Shown here piece by piece: positions 1-12,014 of a stretch of 64,000 bases of DNA. Below the pieces are notes generated by a model. It searched no databases. It saw only the letters and a program-made list of their open reading frames with translations, and was not told where the DNA came from. The stretch comes from Typhlomys cinereus (Eukaryota > Chordata > Mammalia > Rodentia > Platacanthomyidae). The translations under genes and the position numbers were made by a program. The number at the start of each line of letters is the position of its first letter. Position 1 is the stretch's first letter. The stretch lies in the NCBI GenBank assembly GCA_023101885.1, contig JALPQD010000628.1, forward strand, positions 809,619 to 873,618, given 5' to 3'.

Positions 1-889
1 CCAGTTCACTTGTGTTGGAAGAAAGGAAAAGAAGGTGCTGTATAATCCTCCAGTTTCTGTTCTGCAGCAAAATACTTCAGAGGAATTTTCCATTTGTCAT
101 ACTCCTTATATCCTGTCACCATCCACCCCCCACCCCCGCCCCGGGCTTCAGGACCACCAAGGCGCAGACAGTGCTTCTGAGGTCATCCACTGAGGACCAG
201 CAGCCTGTCCTCCTTGTCCTCTTCATTATTCTTACACATGGGCTCCCATATCCTCCTTGCTGGCTCCTCTCTCCCTGTTGGCCTCTAAACACAACGAGCT
301 CCACCCTCCCTTCACCCCATCACATGAGCCATGTGCAATCTGACTCCTGTGCCAGTGACCCCCAAGTGGCCAAACCTCTCTGCTGAGCTCCAGGTTTGCA
401 GCCCTTCTTGTCAAGTTTCCCTCTAGAAGGTAGTCCCGCGATCTCTCTCCCCGGTGCTTCTCTCATGCTCCCAGCCTCCCTGCATCACCTGGACCCTTCA
501 CCAAGTCTCTCTAGGCTTTCCACTTCCATTTTTGCCAGAATGGTTTCATTAGGAAATTCAGATTATGTTACTTTCCTGGTTCCTACCTTCTAATGACTTT
601 CCACTGCACCGAAAATGAAAAGCAAACACAAGCCTCCCCCACCTTCAGCATAGCATTCATGGTTGCACCCGCCTCGGGACCTTCTCAAAGGCAGAGAGAT
701 AAGAGTGTTCAGCTCTGGGGTGAGCAGTGAGGGGGTGCACTGGGCCTAGAAAATGAAAGAGCACTGTTCACATCCTGTTAGCAGATCTGCTCTCTCTTAT
801 TGGCATGCAGAAATTCTAAACAATCAGTAATGAACCAAGTCTTTATGATCTAAATATTTGCTAGTCATGAGTAGAATTATCAAAGTAAA
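1..889. other. No gene recognised
   Basis: C/T-rich, apparently unique sequence. The short open frames have no recognisable protein features. Confidence 0.5.
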
Positions 890-995
890 CTGGGCATGGT
901 GGCATGTGTCTATCATTTCAGTATTTGAGGAGGGAGAGACAGGAGAATTACCCATGAGTTTGAGACCTGCTTGGTGTATCTGGAGAATTCCGGAA
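890..995 (+). mobile_element. B1 (Alu-like) SINE fragment, sense
   Basis: CTGGGCATGGTGGCATGTGT ... TTTGAGACCTGCTTGGTGTA follows the 7SL-derived B1 order. Confidence 0.6.
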
Positions 996-1439
996 TAGTC
1001 ACTGCAACATAGTAATTGTAATAATGATGATGATGATAATACATGACTTAAATGGACACATTTTGTTAATTATCTTTTGATAAACTGCCTTTGATGTGAA
1101 CTCTAATGTGGAAAGCCTTCCTTTCTGGGTATAGCTAGGACAAAGGATACATTCAACGGTGAGAATAGCACTCTAGTTACAAAGCTGTGGGCAGAGTTGA
1201 AAGGACAAAGAAGGCAGTGAGGGAAATCCAGATGTTAGCCATGGTTGGAAGCAATGTTACCCTAAAGATACGGAAAGGACGTGGCGTTATCACACTTTTG
1301 CAGGGTGGAAAGTGGGGAGGAGGAATGTTCCGCTGCTGTGGATGAGATGCGTGCCCAGACCTTGATCTCTAGTGGGGTGATTTGAGCAGCCATGGAGTCT
1401 CTAAAAGCAGGACCGCCTTGTGGATCTTCCTTCTCATGA

Positions 1440-1640
1440 ATGGCTCATAGGAGTGGGTCATTTCTTTGTAGCAGGCTGTTTGGACTTTTGTGCTTGTGAT
1501 CAGTTCTCTTTCCACCATGCTATGACCTAAGCAGGGGTCCACATCAGGATACTAGTGCCATGCTCTTTGAACCCTCCAATCCACTGGAATCATGAGCTAA
1601 ACACATCTTTTAAAGGCATATTGCTTCAAAAACCAAAAAT
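1440..1640 (+). mobile_element. Probable old LTR remnant
   Basis: The CCATGCTATGACC ... CATGAGCTAAACACATC order resembles the R/polyadenylation part of MaLR LTRs. It is decayed, and the class is uncertain. Confidence 0.35.
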
Positions 1641-1769
1641 GGACCAAGACAGCTCCCAATGTATAAGCAGTGTCTCTCATTGACCAAACCCAATGGGAGA
1701 CTATTTATTGTGGAAACTTTTGGGAAATGAAGCCATGACAACTTGGCGGCTCTGAGAACATCTATGAGG

Positions 1770-2110
1770 AATTATCTAGGTAAGACAGGCTTTGGGCAAT
1801 CAGGAGATTGTCCTGATTTCATAATTGATGTGGCAAAGCCCAACCCAGAGAGAGTAGGTCCATTTCCCCAGGTAGGCAGATAAAGTGGAGAGAGCTGGGG
1901 TAGCACTTTGGCAAGCTGGCAAGCGAGTCTTCAGCACTGGTCCTTGTTCTCTGCTCTGGCTATGGCCATGGTGTGGCCAGTTCCCACAGCTGCAGGTGTG
2001 ACCATGGTGTGGCCAGTTCCCACAGCTGCCCATGTGACCTCTCCTGGATGGACTACAACCTGGAATCCCGAGCCAGTAAAACCCCCTTGTTCCCCCTCAT
2101 TATAACAATG
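1770..2110 (+). mobile_element. Rodent interspersed repeat (GTGGCCAGTTCC family) with internal duplication
   Basis: It shares the order 'GCCCAACCC ... GGCAAGCTGGCAAG ... GGTGTGGCCAGTTCC ... GACTACAACCTGGAAT' with copies near 24785-25240, 28636-29066 and 33510-33872. A 36-base unit is duplicated at 1967-2002 and 2003-2031. The repeat class is not named with confidence. Confidence 0.5.
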
Positions 2111-2344
2111 GGATATGACACTAGAACAGGGCTTAATGCTATAGAAGTGGGGATGCCCTTTGGATTATTCTCTTCTTTTTTTGAATGGAGGGGTCCCCTG
2201 GTTCCCTGGTTCTCAGCAGAGACCAGCATTCGTTCATTCCCTCATTTCTTCACTCCTTTCAAATAATTAACATTATTGGCTGAATGCATTACGACAAGTT
2301 TGCTAAGAAAAAAGTCAATTAGCATAGCGAGGCTTTGCATCCCT

Positions 2345-2407
2345 CACTTCCGCGGGGCTAAGACTCCACACTATTCATTTCCGGAGGACACGCATGCGCC
2401 CAATCAG
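2345..2407. promoter_or_regulatory. Cluster of ETS-, NRF1- and CCAAT-like sites
   Basis: CACTTCCG (2345-2352), TTTCCGGA (2378-2385), CGCATGCGC (2391-2399) and CCAATCAG (2400-2407) fall in 63 bases. No CpG island, exon or repeat hallmark is obvious around it. Function is not shown. Confidence 0.35.
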
Positions 2408-2409
2408 AG

Positions 2410-4165
2410 CAAGTGCAAGTGCTTAAATCTATCATTTCTAGCAGCTATTTTGGACATGGCATATAGCACCAAAGTCTGAGACCCCTGAACAATGTAGGCT
2501 CTTGAGCTCTTTGAGAAAAAAACTTGGCCAGCAGACTTCTCATTTATAGGCAGATTCACTGTGTGTTCAGGATAGAAATCTCTCCTGGCTACCTAGAACC
2601 CACCCCCTTGTCACCCCACACTCTCCCATCTTGTCAAAGGCCATCTGTGAGCTCTCGCTTCCTCCATACCCCATAAGCCACCCTTCAGCAAAAGATGGGA
2701 CCTTTCCCACCCACTACTTTAATTGTCCATTTCCATTTGCTTAGGCTCTGACAAGCCTCAGCCTGGGATGCCAGTGAAGCTGATGTGGTTACATTACTTC
2801 GAGATGACTCATCTTATCATCTCCAAGGTTTAATGTAAGACCAAACGGTACACATACATGCACACACATACGCACACACACTCATCTCCCTGTTGAGGAC
2901 AGGCAAGCTCACGCTCCTCATCCACTGCAGCAGAAGTCCTGGAGAATCAACCCTCCACACCCCAGCATCCTTTGAGAAACTGACTACAGTTGATGTCGAT
3001 ACGCCCCAGCTCCTTCTGCCAGCCAGGCGTGTTAGCTCTGCAGTGTGTCCTGTAACATAGCAGAGGCTCTTCACAGATACCCTCTCCAGTTCAATTCCGG
3101 GGGCCCCAAGCTCAGTAAGGTCCTTAATTAGATGCCTGCCATTCTTTCCCTGCCTGACTCCTCCCCTGTCTGATTTCCCATACCACCACTATGCTAGTCA
3201 ACAGGTGAATGGCACCAACACACAGAACAGACCAGAGCTGACACATCTGTCCAGTTCCCGTGGTCTGTTCCAAGCTGTGAATACAAAGTGATACCGAAAT
3301 GGAAGTTGGAGAAACTAGGCAGACTTCTTAAGTTTGGGTGCCAGTGCCTTAGAATCGGCAGGCTATGTGATATGCAGTCGTATTGATACATGAAACACAT
3401 ATGTTTATGTGAGTTACTTAGATGTTCTACTGATTCTTTGCTCACAATCGGGAAATGATCGTGATCTTGTAAGGACCATGAAGCAGGTGACGATGACCTC
3501 CTCTGTCGCAGCAGCGTTATAGGCTGATATTCCGCCCCAGGGTCTGGTTTGCTGCCATGCGTTATTCTTTGCTAGTCTGTTCCACTAGACCCATTCTCAT
3601 GTTTGCTTACGTAATTAGTAAGAGTAGCTTTACATAGTAGGATGCACAAACCATAGTCATTGCATTCTTTGGTAGAACACAAATTAACCAGTTTAGAATT
3701 CTGTCCTTTCAAAAAAATGCCATAATCCATTCAGAATCTTTTAACTTTTGAGACCTCTGCCTTGAAACTGCGTCTTTTAAAAATTGTTTTTCAAATGCCA
3801 AGAAATTCCAAGCAGCTTGGTATCCTTTGCAACATATGCTCTGTCCTGCCAAGCATGTAAGCTGTATCGGCAGGAATCACTCTCCAGCCTACAAAATAAA
3901 AGCCCTTCAGATATCAGGAGCATTTCATCTCAGACTCCTGCAAAAAATGGGATGTATATGTGATGTGAATTGGATGCTAAGAGAAACTTGGCAGTTGACC
4001 CATGAACTTTGGTTCTTCAGACTTATAACAGGCTCCTTGTGAGAATTTTTTTTTTCTCTGTCCCTCTGGTAGAAACACACAGGAGTTTCAGAAATAAATC
4101 ATTTCCTCCATTTCTACCTGGGTCTTTTATAGATGGGTAGTTATGACTCTTTCAATATCCTCTTC
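2410..4165. other. Unique sequence, no gene recognised
   Basis: Only a short CA/TG run at about 2848-2882 stands out. No coding or RNA signal seen. Confidence 0.5.
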
Positions 4166-4167
4166 CA

Positions 4168-4345
4168 GTTAAAGTTTTTTTTTATTTGCTATTATTATAT
4201 GTGGGTGCATGCGTCACAGTGCACATGGAGGTCAGAAGACAAGGTCAATTCTCTCCTTTCATTGTCACGTAGATTCTGGGGATTGAACTCAAGTCATCAG
4301 GCTTTGCAAATTCCTTTATCCACTGAACCATATTCTCAGCCCTCC
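4168..4345 (-). mobile_element. B3-like SINE, antisense
   Basis: GGAGGTCAGAAGACAAGGTC ... GGGGATTGAACTCAAGTCAT ... CTGAACCATATTCTCAGCCC is the reverse complement of a B2/B3 rodent SINE. Confidence 0.65.
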
Positions 4346-4371
4346 TGTTCTAATTCAGTCCCTTTCTTTTT

Positions 4372-4428
4372 TAATACTTTATTTTTATTTGTGTGTGTGA
4401 GAGAGAGAGAGAGAGATTGAGAGAGACA

Positions 4429-4464
<36 letters not shown>

Positions 4465-4612
4465 ATGCACATGCATGCCATGAGGTATGGGTAGAGGTCA
4501 GAGAATAACTTTCAGAAGTCAGTTCTCTCCTTCCACCATGTGTGCTTCCAAGGATCAAACTCAGATCACCAGGGCAAGCAGCGCCTTACCCGCTAAACTC
4601 TCTCACTAGCCT
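4372..4612 (-). mobile_element. B3-like SINE, antisense, with GA microsatellite
   Basis: A (GA)n run at 4398-4464 sits at the tail. GGTCAGAGAATAACTTTCAG and ATCAAACTCAGATCACCAGG follow, and it ends CTCTCTCACTAGCC. Confidence 0.65.
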
Positions 4613-4629
4613 CTAAATCCCTCTCTTTA

Positions 4630-4712
4630 AGGTTATGTTCAGGGTTGGGGACTAGACCTTGAATGATGGGGAAGAGTTCGATCATTGTGCCATATCTGTA
4701 ACCTCTTTTTTT
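4630..4712 (-). mobile_element. ID-like SINE remnant
   Basis: TTCAGGGTTGGGGACTAGAC ... TTCGATCATTGTGCCATATC is a weak ID/tRNA-like match. Confidence 0.35.
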
Positions 4713-5044
4713 ATTTAGTCGATCGCATCAAAGTTGCTTTACTTCTGTCTGGTTGTAATTATGCAAGTTAAAAAATAAATCTACATTGGAGAGCAGGTTA
4801 TTGACTGGCAGGTCATTAGACCTGGGCTAAATTTAGTTCACTCACCCAGTCATTCATCAATTGCCTCCTGCACATTGGAAGCTGGACGAGTCAGGAATGT
4901 TCTAGAACCCTGGAAAAGTGGAGAAAGGGAAATCTCTCTTGCTGTTTTGTTTGCCTTGTGTAACTTGATCTTGTGTAACTTGTCTTGCTTCAGTGATGGA
5001 TCTTTATCATACAGCTATTGAGAACTTTCAAGACAAAGACTTAA

Positions 5045-5428
5045 TCTTTTTTTTTTCTATTTTCACATGGGGGCACAGGAGCATATGTGTATATATATGT
5101 ATGTTGGCAGGTGTATGGGCACAATATGTGGACAGATGCACATGCACATGTATGCATGGGTGTATGTAGAAGCTGAGGTTGATTTTTGGAATCATCTTCA
5201 ATCTTTCTTCCACTTTGTTCTACTGGGCCGGTCTCTGATCAAACCTCCTCAATGACCGATACGACTAATTTGGCTAGCTACCTTGATCTGGGGATTCCCA
5301 GTCTCTGTCTTCTGAGGCTGGAATTATACATGGGTCAACACATCCACTCATCGAATCTGTGGATCTGAATCCTAGTCCTTTTTCTTGCGCAGCAAGCACT
5401 TTAACATCTTAGCCATCCCTCCAACCTA
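5045..5428 (-). mobile_element. B4-like composite SINE, antisense
   Basis: A T/TG-rich tail is followed by GGTTGATTTTTGGAATCATC, a B1-like middle and GCAAGCACTTTAACATCTTA with GCCATCCCTCCAACC. The same order is at 51080-51352. Confidence 0.55.
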
Positions 5429-6084
5429 GATTTGCTCTTACGTGCCATTCATTTAAATGCCCCTGCATATGTGAGTTCAGAAAAACTGAGAGTTGAGTGT
5501 CCATTTTCAGGCCTGTGTCTAGGCCCATACCAGCACTCGGGACTTGAGACTTCATGCTTCCAGCTGCTTATTCTTCTATTTATAACTGAAAAGGCAACTT
5601 GTGACATACATGCCTTTTATGTTAAGTAGTTTATTATTAACGGGACCGCTCGTGTGCTTAATCTGGTGACACGTACAGTTGCTTCTTTGGACAACATTTT
5701 CAAAGTGTTGAACTTTACTCTGACTCAGCAGACTGACTCTGTCACTGGATCCTCCAAATGAGGCCCAGAGCTGTGGGTGGCAGAAAACACAGCCTGCAGA
5801 CCACATGTGTCCTCCGGGCGCTGCTGGAAACATGGAAAGTTCTGGAATTCCACATGCCACCCAGGTTCCTAGAACGGCCAGCCTGAGGAAAACCATGCCT
5901 GGGACATTCCGAGCCAGTGCTGGGCTGGTCTCCGAGAATGCCTGGCCGGCCCCTGACTCCTGTGGTCATCAACCTTCCACCCAATCCTCAGGCTTTGGTC
6001 TGCTTTGACCTGAACACTGTATATGTATCTTTGCAGATACTTTTCTGACTCCTGCACTTCATTTGATTATTTCTTCTTCTTCTG

Positions 6085-6346
6085 TGCATTTTGCATGTGG
6101 GTGTATATACATGTGTGTACAAGAGGGCATTAATGTGCATGTGCACCTACCTGTGGAATCCCAAAGCTGACATCAGGAATCATTCTGGATTGCTCTACCT
6201 CCTGATTGTTTCGCTTTGGAGTTTCTCAGGCTCTGCCTTTCAAGGCTGGAAGCTGCTGCCATTTCCGCCCTTGGGAATCCAGGGATCTGAACTCAGGTCC
6301 TTTCGTTTCTGAAGCAAAGTCTTAACCACTGAACCATCTCCCCTGC
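6085..6346 (-). mobile_element. B2-like SINE, antisense
   Basis: The reverse complement starts with a tRNA-like head (GGGGAGATGGTTCAGTGGTT) and runs through the GC-rich body to a GT-rich tail. It is the same subtype as the copies at 12015 and 43861. Confidence 0.7.
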
Positions 6347-6444
6347 CAATTTTGCTTGATTCTTTTTGTCAGCTTTCTCCCTATACTTTCCTCTCTTGGC
6401 TCCAATTCTCACCTCACCTCTGCTCTCCTTTCACACATCCCCCA

Positions 6445-6572
6445 CAAACATATACAAGCATGGCAACCATTAGACTTAGCCCAGGTCTAATGCCTGCCAG
6501 TCAAACATATACAAGCACATCAACTCACCTGCCAGTCAAACATATACAAGCACAGCAACTCACCCTTGCTGA
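6445..6572. repeat. 35-bp tandem repeat, about three units
   Basis: The unit CCTGCCAGTCAAACATATAC (first 20 bases) starts at 6493 and again at 6528. A partial earlier unit with AAACATATACAAGCATGGCA lies near 6446. Confidence 0.75.
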
Positions 6573-7249
6573 GTCATATTGACTTAACTCTTACAGAAGC
6601 TTTACATCTAAGACATTTCCATATGACCCTAAATTCAAGAGCAAATAGGAGACCATCAGATTCCATTAGAACAGGATACAGACCATGGGCTTATCTCAGG
6701 CGGCTGCTGAAGCGTGCGCTGCCCCAGGATTCCCTGTCCCCACCACCCTGGTGCAGGACCTCCATCCTGGCCCGGACAGGACTGCACAGTCCCTTATCCA
6801 TGCTGAGCATGGGAGATCTCAGAGCTGGCCGCCTTGGGATCTTGTGTTTCTGGCCCTCTTTTGACTTTCTCTTCCTAGAAGAGGACTGTCAGCTACGGGT
6901 GGGTTTCTTAAGTGGGTTCTAGACCAGCTGTCTGAGCATGGCTTGAGCACTGGTCAGGAAAGTAAATTCTTGGGCTGCAACACAGATCTGTAGTCCAGAA
7001 TCTCTGGGAGCTAGCAACCCATGGTGTGAGTGTGTTTGTGTGTGTGTGTGTGCATGTATGTATGTACTGGAGAACATTATCTGTCATGGAAAATTTACCT
7101 TTTGAGTCAGTCATAGGTCTAGAATTCAATGGTCATTTGTGGTTCACAATGAACAAGCATCATCACTACGCGTTTCTAAGACTTTTAAAATGATCTCAAA
7201 CAGAAATTCTACCTGCATGAAGCCCTAGCTGTCCATTGCCCCCTGTCTA

Positions 7250-7523
7250 CTCTGTCATGGTTTGAGTGGGAGTTGCCCACCCCTCCCCCATCCCCCACAG
7301 GCTCCTGTGTTTGAATCTTTAGTTCATATTTATGTTTGGAAAGGTTGTGGCACCTTTAGTAGGTGGAGTCTTGCTAGCGGAAGGCAAGTCACAGGAGGTG
7401 GGCCTTGAGGTTGGGTAGCCCACCCTGCTTCCTGCTAGCAGTTACGTTCGCTTGCTCTGCCTTCAGGTCTTGTGACCTGAACCACCTCCAGCTCTTGCTG
7501 CCTGACATGCTTTTCTGTCATAA
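7250..7523 (+). mobile_element. MaLR-like LTR, left half
   Basis: The start resembles rodent/mammalian MaLR LTRs (GGTTTGAGTGGGAGTTGCCC, then a GGTGGGCCTTGAGG block). The matching right half is at 8390-8490, beyond the younger LTR insertion. The copy at 60310-60652 shows the uninterrupted order. Confidence 0.6.
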
Positions 7524-8389
7524 TGAGGCAGGATTAGAGCAACTACGCTGGGATAGGTTTCCAGGGTCTCTAAGGTCTCTGGAATTCCTGAAGGACATCC
7601 TCCACTGCTGGAATCACCCTGAAGGAACACCTCTACTGAGGAACTGACTCCAATCTTCCCAGAGATAAGATGGCCAACTTCCCTATGAGGGGATTATGGA
7701 GATGAGCCAACAAACAACTTGACCTCTAGCCCATGTGGGCCTAGGAGCAACTGGGTTGGTCCCCAATAGGAGCTAACCAATGAGAAAAAGCCAGTTTCCA
7801 GGGCTTGCCTAGGTGTATAAATATGCCTGGCCCTGGCAGCCATCTTTGGCGCCCTAGCCCCTTGTAGCACTTGGAGTGTCGTGAGTTCTTTCTAGCTTCT
7901 TGCCTCTCGTGGATTCTATAAGTTCTCTGGGGAGCTCTAACCCCACATGGCATTAGTGCCATGAGTCTGTTCCTTGTCTGCTTCTCATGGATTCCATGCC
8001 GGATTCTGTGAGTTCCCCAGTGCCTTAGCCCCTTAAGCACTTGGAGTGCCATGAATTCTTTTCCAGCTGCTTGCTTCTCATGGAGCCAGAAATGGATTCC
8101 ATGGCACCCTAACCCCTCATGGCACTCCACGTCTGGAGTCCACGAGTTCCAATCTTTCTCTCCTCTAATAAACTCTACCTTACCCCTCTACATGTGTTCT
8201 GGTTTCAATCTTCAACTCCAGAACACAAGAACCCTGCAACATTGGGATGGTCATTTTTGGCAATATTTGGCCTCTGTAATATTTGGAGAGACTGTTCCCG
8301 CATCATTTGGCGACCCAGATGGGTCTATCCTATAAGATTTGGTCACCCAGAAGGGACATTTGAACAGAGGAAAGACTGTTCCTGCATCA
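7524..8389 (+). mobile_element. Retroviral LTR element with almost all internal sequence lost
   Basis: A TG...CA-bounded LTR spans about 7524-8305, with a TATAAATA box at 7816-7823 and AATAAA at 8167-8172, in the order expected of U3-R-U5. It is followed directly by a TGG-type primer-binding-site-like stretch at 8308-8325 (TTTGGCGACCCAGATGGG). About 60 bases later a near-copy of the LTR's last 22 bases (AAAGACTGTTCCTGCATCA) closes the element. This suggests an internally collapsed provirus or recombinant. It interrupts a MaLR-like repeat whose halves lie at 7250-7523 and 8390-8490. No gag, pol or env is present. The family is not named with confidence. Confidence 0.65.
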
Positions 8390-8490
8390 GTAATGTACTC
8401 TTTCTCTTAGGGAAACGTAAGTCAAATAAATCTCCCCTTTCTCCCTGAAGCTGGTTTTATTGTCTCACAACAACAGAAAGAAAGGTAACT
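8390..8490 (+). mobile_element. MaLR-like LTR, right half
   Basis: It contains the AAGTCAAATAAATC polyadenylation-like block and a TCTCACAACAACAGAAAG end typical of MaLR LTRs, matching the 3' part of the copy at 60310-60652. Confidence 0.6.
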
Positions 8491-8544
8491 ACAACACACT
8501 CCAACCTGCTCTTTTCCTCTAATCTACTACCTGACTTTATTAAT

Positions 8545-9200
8545 GTGTCATATAAATGGAGCAATGGAGCACTAAAGATTTAACTGACTACACTTTTGAG
8601 GTTCATCTATGTTGAGGAATGTGCCTAAATTTTGTTCTTTTTTTTTTTTAAGGTAGAACCATATTTCATAGCATGTATATAGCATGTTTTGTTTATCCAT
8701 CCATCTGTTAAAGGAAGTTTGGGGTGTTTCTACCTTTTCGTTTCTGATCATTTCTGCTGTGAGCACGAATGTACTCATATGATCTGAATCCTTACTTTCA
8801 GTTCTTTAGAGTATGTACAGTGAGAATTGCTGAATTGCATAGGAAACCTATGTTAACTTTAGGAGACACGTCTGGTCCTTCATATTGCCATCACGAGGAC
8901 ACAAGAGTTCCAGTTTCTCCACGTCTTTGTCAGCACTTGTTTTCCATTTTCAATGGTTACTATATTGTAAAGTGATATCTTATGGTTTTGGCTTGTGTTT
9001 GCCTAACGGCTAAGCATCTTTCCACATGCTTACTGAGTGTGTATTCTTTGGGAAAGTTTTATTACAGATCTTTGCTTGTTTTCAAATTGGGAGTTTTATT
9101 TTTTTGCTTTTGAGTTAGAAGCTCTCTTTTATATATTCCGGATGTTGATCCCTCATTAGATATATGAAATATAAATAATTTGTTTATTGGATATTTATTA
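8545..9200 (-). mobile_element. Ancient antisense L1 fragment
   Basis: TTTTGTTTATCCATCCATCT, TTCTGCTGTGAGCACGAATG and the block GTCTTTGTCAGCACTTGTTT match reverse-complement L1 3' sequence. It is heavily decayed. Confidence 0.6.
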
Positions 9201-11920
9201 GATGTATAATGTATATAAATATTTCCTGCTATTTTATATTGTCTTGTTGCTCTTTTTAAATTTTTATTCTTTGGTGGTTCCAGATGTGAATACAATGATT
9301 TAAGTCATTTTCACCCCATATTATCTAGTACCACCCCCCTCTTTTCCCCACCGCAGACGTTCTTCTTCCCAGAATGTCTCCCTCCTCCTTTCATGGACTT
9401 TTGTGTGTGTGTGTAGCCCACCAGGTTGCATCAGAATCACCTGCACTGGCATGTGCCTGGGCACTTGCTGGAGGGTGGGTGGTATGTCAGTGTACTAGTG
9501 AGGAAAGCAGCTACCCTTCTCACAGCCGGCAGAGCCCTCAGCAGTTCCTGAAGGAAGGGTTGTGCTTCCTGAGGTCTTCCTCCTTCCACAAGACCAGTGC
9601 AAGACTCCAACCATCAGCCTTCTGCCACAGGAGAAGGAAGATCTCATGAGGCTCCATGCCTCCCTAAGAGACTGTTGAGGGTTAATAGTGGATGAGGGAA
9701 GAGGGGGTCTACTTTCCTCAGTAGTAAACCTACTGATATATCACCCACGATCCAGCCAGTGCTCAAGACACATGCCAGGAAAAGCAACTCAGATGAACCT
9801 TGGTGGGCCACACACAGAAAAAGACATAAAAGTCAGAGGGAGACTAGTTGGGAAGAAGATTTTCAGTGTGGAAAAGAGGAGGATGGGACTGAGTAAAAGG
9901 GGATGAAAATAACATATTCCCATAGTATTCATGTGTGAAACTTTCCAAGAAAAAAAATTAAAAAACGAAAACTTTTATCAGACTTGAATTTAAATCTGCT
10001 TGTAGTTAGCAACATTCATCTCTCATGCAGTGAGTTAGTAAAAAGTAAAATTACAAAGTGCAGCTCAATTTTATGCTAAGGCCTGATCTGAACTACATTA
10101 CCCTGGAAGCCAGTCTTTGTGTAGTAATGAAAACAAAAGGAGTCAAACATACATAAATAAGCCTATTTATGTCGTTAAAAGCTGGAGTGTGTACAACATA
10201 GCTAAGTCAACCATGTCCTAAGCATGGCAATTATATAAATGACCAAGCATTGTAACAATTCCCAGAAATGTATCTTCCACACAGCCCCAGGGGAAAAAGA
10301 CTCACACTGAAGCAGCCAGACATATCAGGCTCAGTGACACACACTATGTTTCACCCCTGTTTTGGATCGTCAAGCCTACTGAACTGACAAATTGGACTTT
10401 GCTTCTTAGTTAACAATATCTTTCAATGGTCGGTCATCATCCAACCCTGAAATAAATGTTAGTTGATTAAAGCAGCAAAGGTTAAAATGTTTAAACCACA
10501 TGCTGTAGATCTCAAAAATCAAGTCAGTATGTCTAAAGAGAAGAATTATTAGAGGATTTATGAAATCTGGCCTGAACAAATTAATGCATCAGTTTAGCCA
10601 AAGGTCTGTCAATGAATTCAAGAATGGTTTGAAAAAAAGGGAAACATCTGTTGCCATTTAAGTTTCTGTTTATGAGTGCATGTTGTGGATTATTCCTTAT
10701 GAAAAGGATGCAGCATTTATATAAATGCATTTGAGAGTTTGCTTGAAATTTCTCTCATGTTTGGAGATTGGGGGTGATTACTGACAGAATTGGATTAGAC
10801 TGTCCACGGGCACTTGAATTTTTCTGGAGGTGCAAGATTGTCAACCAGAAGGACATAAGCGTGGAAGGGAGATAGGTGGGGGAAAAGAAGGCTTGAAATG
10901 GAGAAAAAATGGGGAGGGGAATGGAGATTTGGATTGCATAGCAAATATATCTATAAAACCTTAAAAGAAAGAGAGAGAGAGAGAGAGAGAGAAAAGGAAA
11001 AAACAGAAAAGAAAGATGTGCCAACAAACCATGATGCCAACTGTTCTAGAAGAAATCCCTGACCAGACAATATTCAACATCTCTATCAGCCATGTTGGGC
11101 TTACTGAAATCATGTGCTCAATGGCAGCAAAGGTGCTTCTTAGTGTGTGCATATGCACTTACCAAGCATACATATACTTCTGCCTCCTGCCTGTACCTAC
11201 AATCTAACCTTCAGCTTAGAAGAAATCCCATTAGAAGTCATACACACAATTAATAGTTGAGGAAACAGATGCTCATAAACCTGAGATTGAGCTTCTGCCA
11301 CCAAATAGTGGGATATGACTTTTCCTCTTGGGAGCATTACCTCTCTAGCCATTTCTAGCATGGTGTCATTAAAAAAAAAAAAAAAGAGCTCGTAGGGTAT
11401 AGCGGCTTTGCATATTATCAATAAATTCACTATAAAATGGCTTATAGAGGAACAAAGAGTTTTATTCTGGTTTACAATCGTGTGGTTACAGCTTCTTGTC
11501 CAGCTTGGTAGGAGAGTTCCCAAGGGACTGGCCACACCAAAGCCACAGGACTGCTGAGAGGGGATAGTCCTCATGTGCCAGATGGCTGGCCAAATACACA
11601 GAACGATGCCAACTTTCTTCGTATCAGCTCCATCTTATTCACCAACATGGGCTGAGCCTCCCCATCAATTAGACAATCTCCTGCATGCTTGCTCGGGACC
11701 TGATTCAACAACCGATTCTTTACAGATGTGCCTATCTGTAGAGCCATCAAGTTGACACCGGTGTGGAATTACAACACAGGGAATCGCCAGTGCTCACTAC
11801 AGCGAGGGGTCTCTGCATGGACGGCAGCAGCTTTGCTCAGAAGTTTCCTCCAGAGGTTGTTAAAATGAAGTCTCAGGTCCCACCATGGTCCAGTGAATCA
11901 GAAGTGTGGTTTTCTCTGCT
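9200..11920. other. Mostly unique sequence, no gene recognised
   Basis: It contains a (GA)n run at 10969-10992, a poly-A run at 11371-11385 and a 16-base palindrome at 10713-10728. No supported exon. Confidence 0.5.
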
Positions 11921-11924
11921 GTGT

Positions 11925-11995
11925 TTTGAGCTCAGGCTGACCTCGAAATTGCTATGTAGCTGAGGGTGGCCTATTTTAACAAGCTCCCAGGTGCA
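11925..11995 (-). mobile_element. B1 SINE fragment, antisense
   Basis: TGAGCTCAGGCTGACCTCGA ... TATGTAGCTGAGGGTGGCC resembles the reverse complement of a B1. Confidence 0.5.
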
Positions 11996-12014
11996 CACTA
12001 CTATTTGAGAGCCT

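Noticed and set aside
7741..8130. 129-codon open frame on the - strand
   Set aside because: Antisense of the LTR element. The apparent repeats come from internal LTR duplications.
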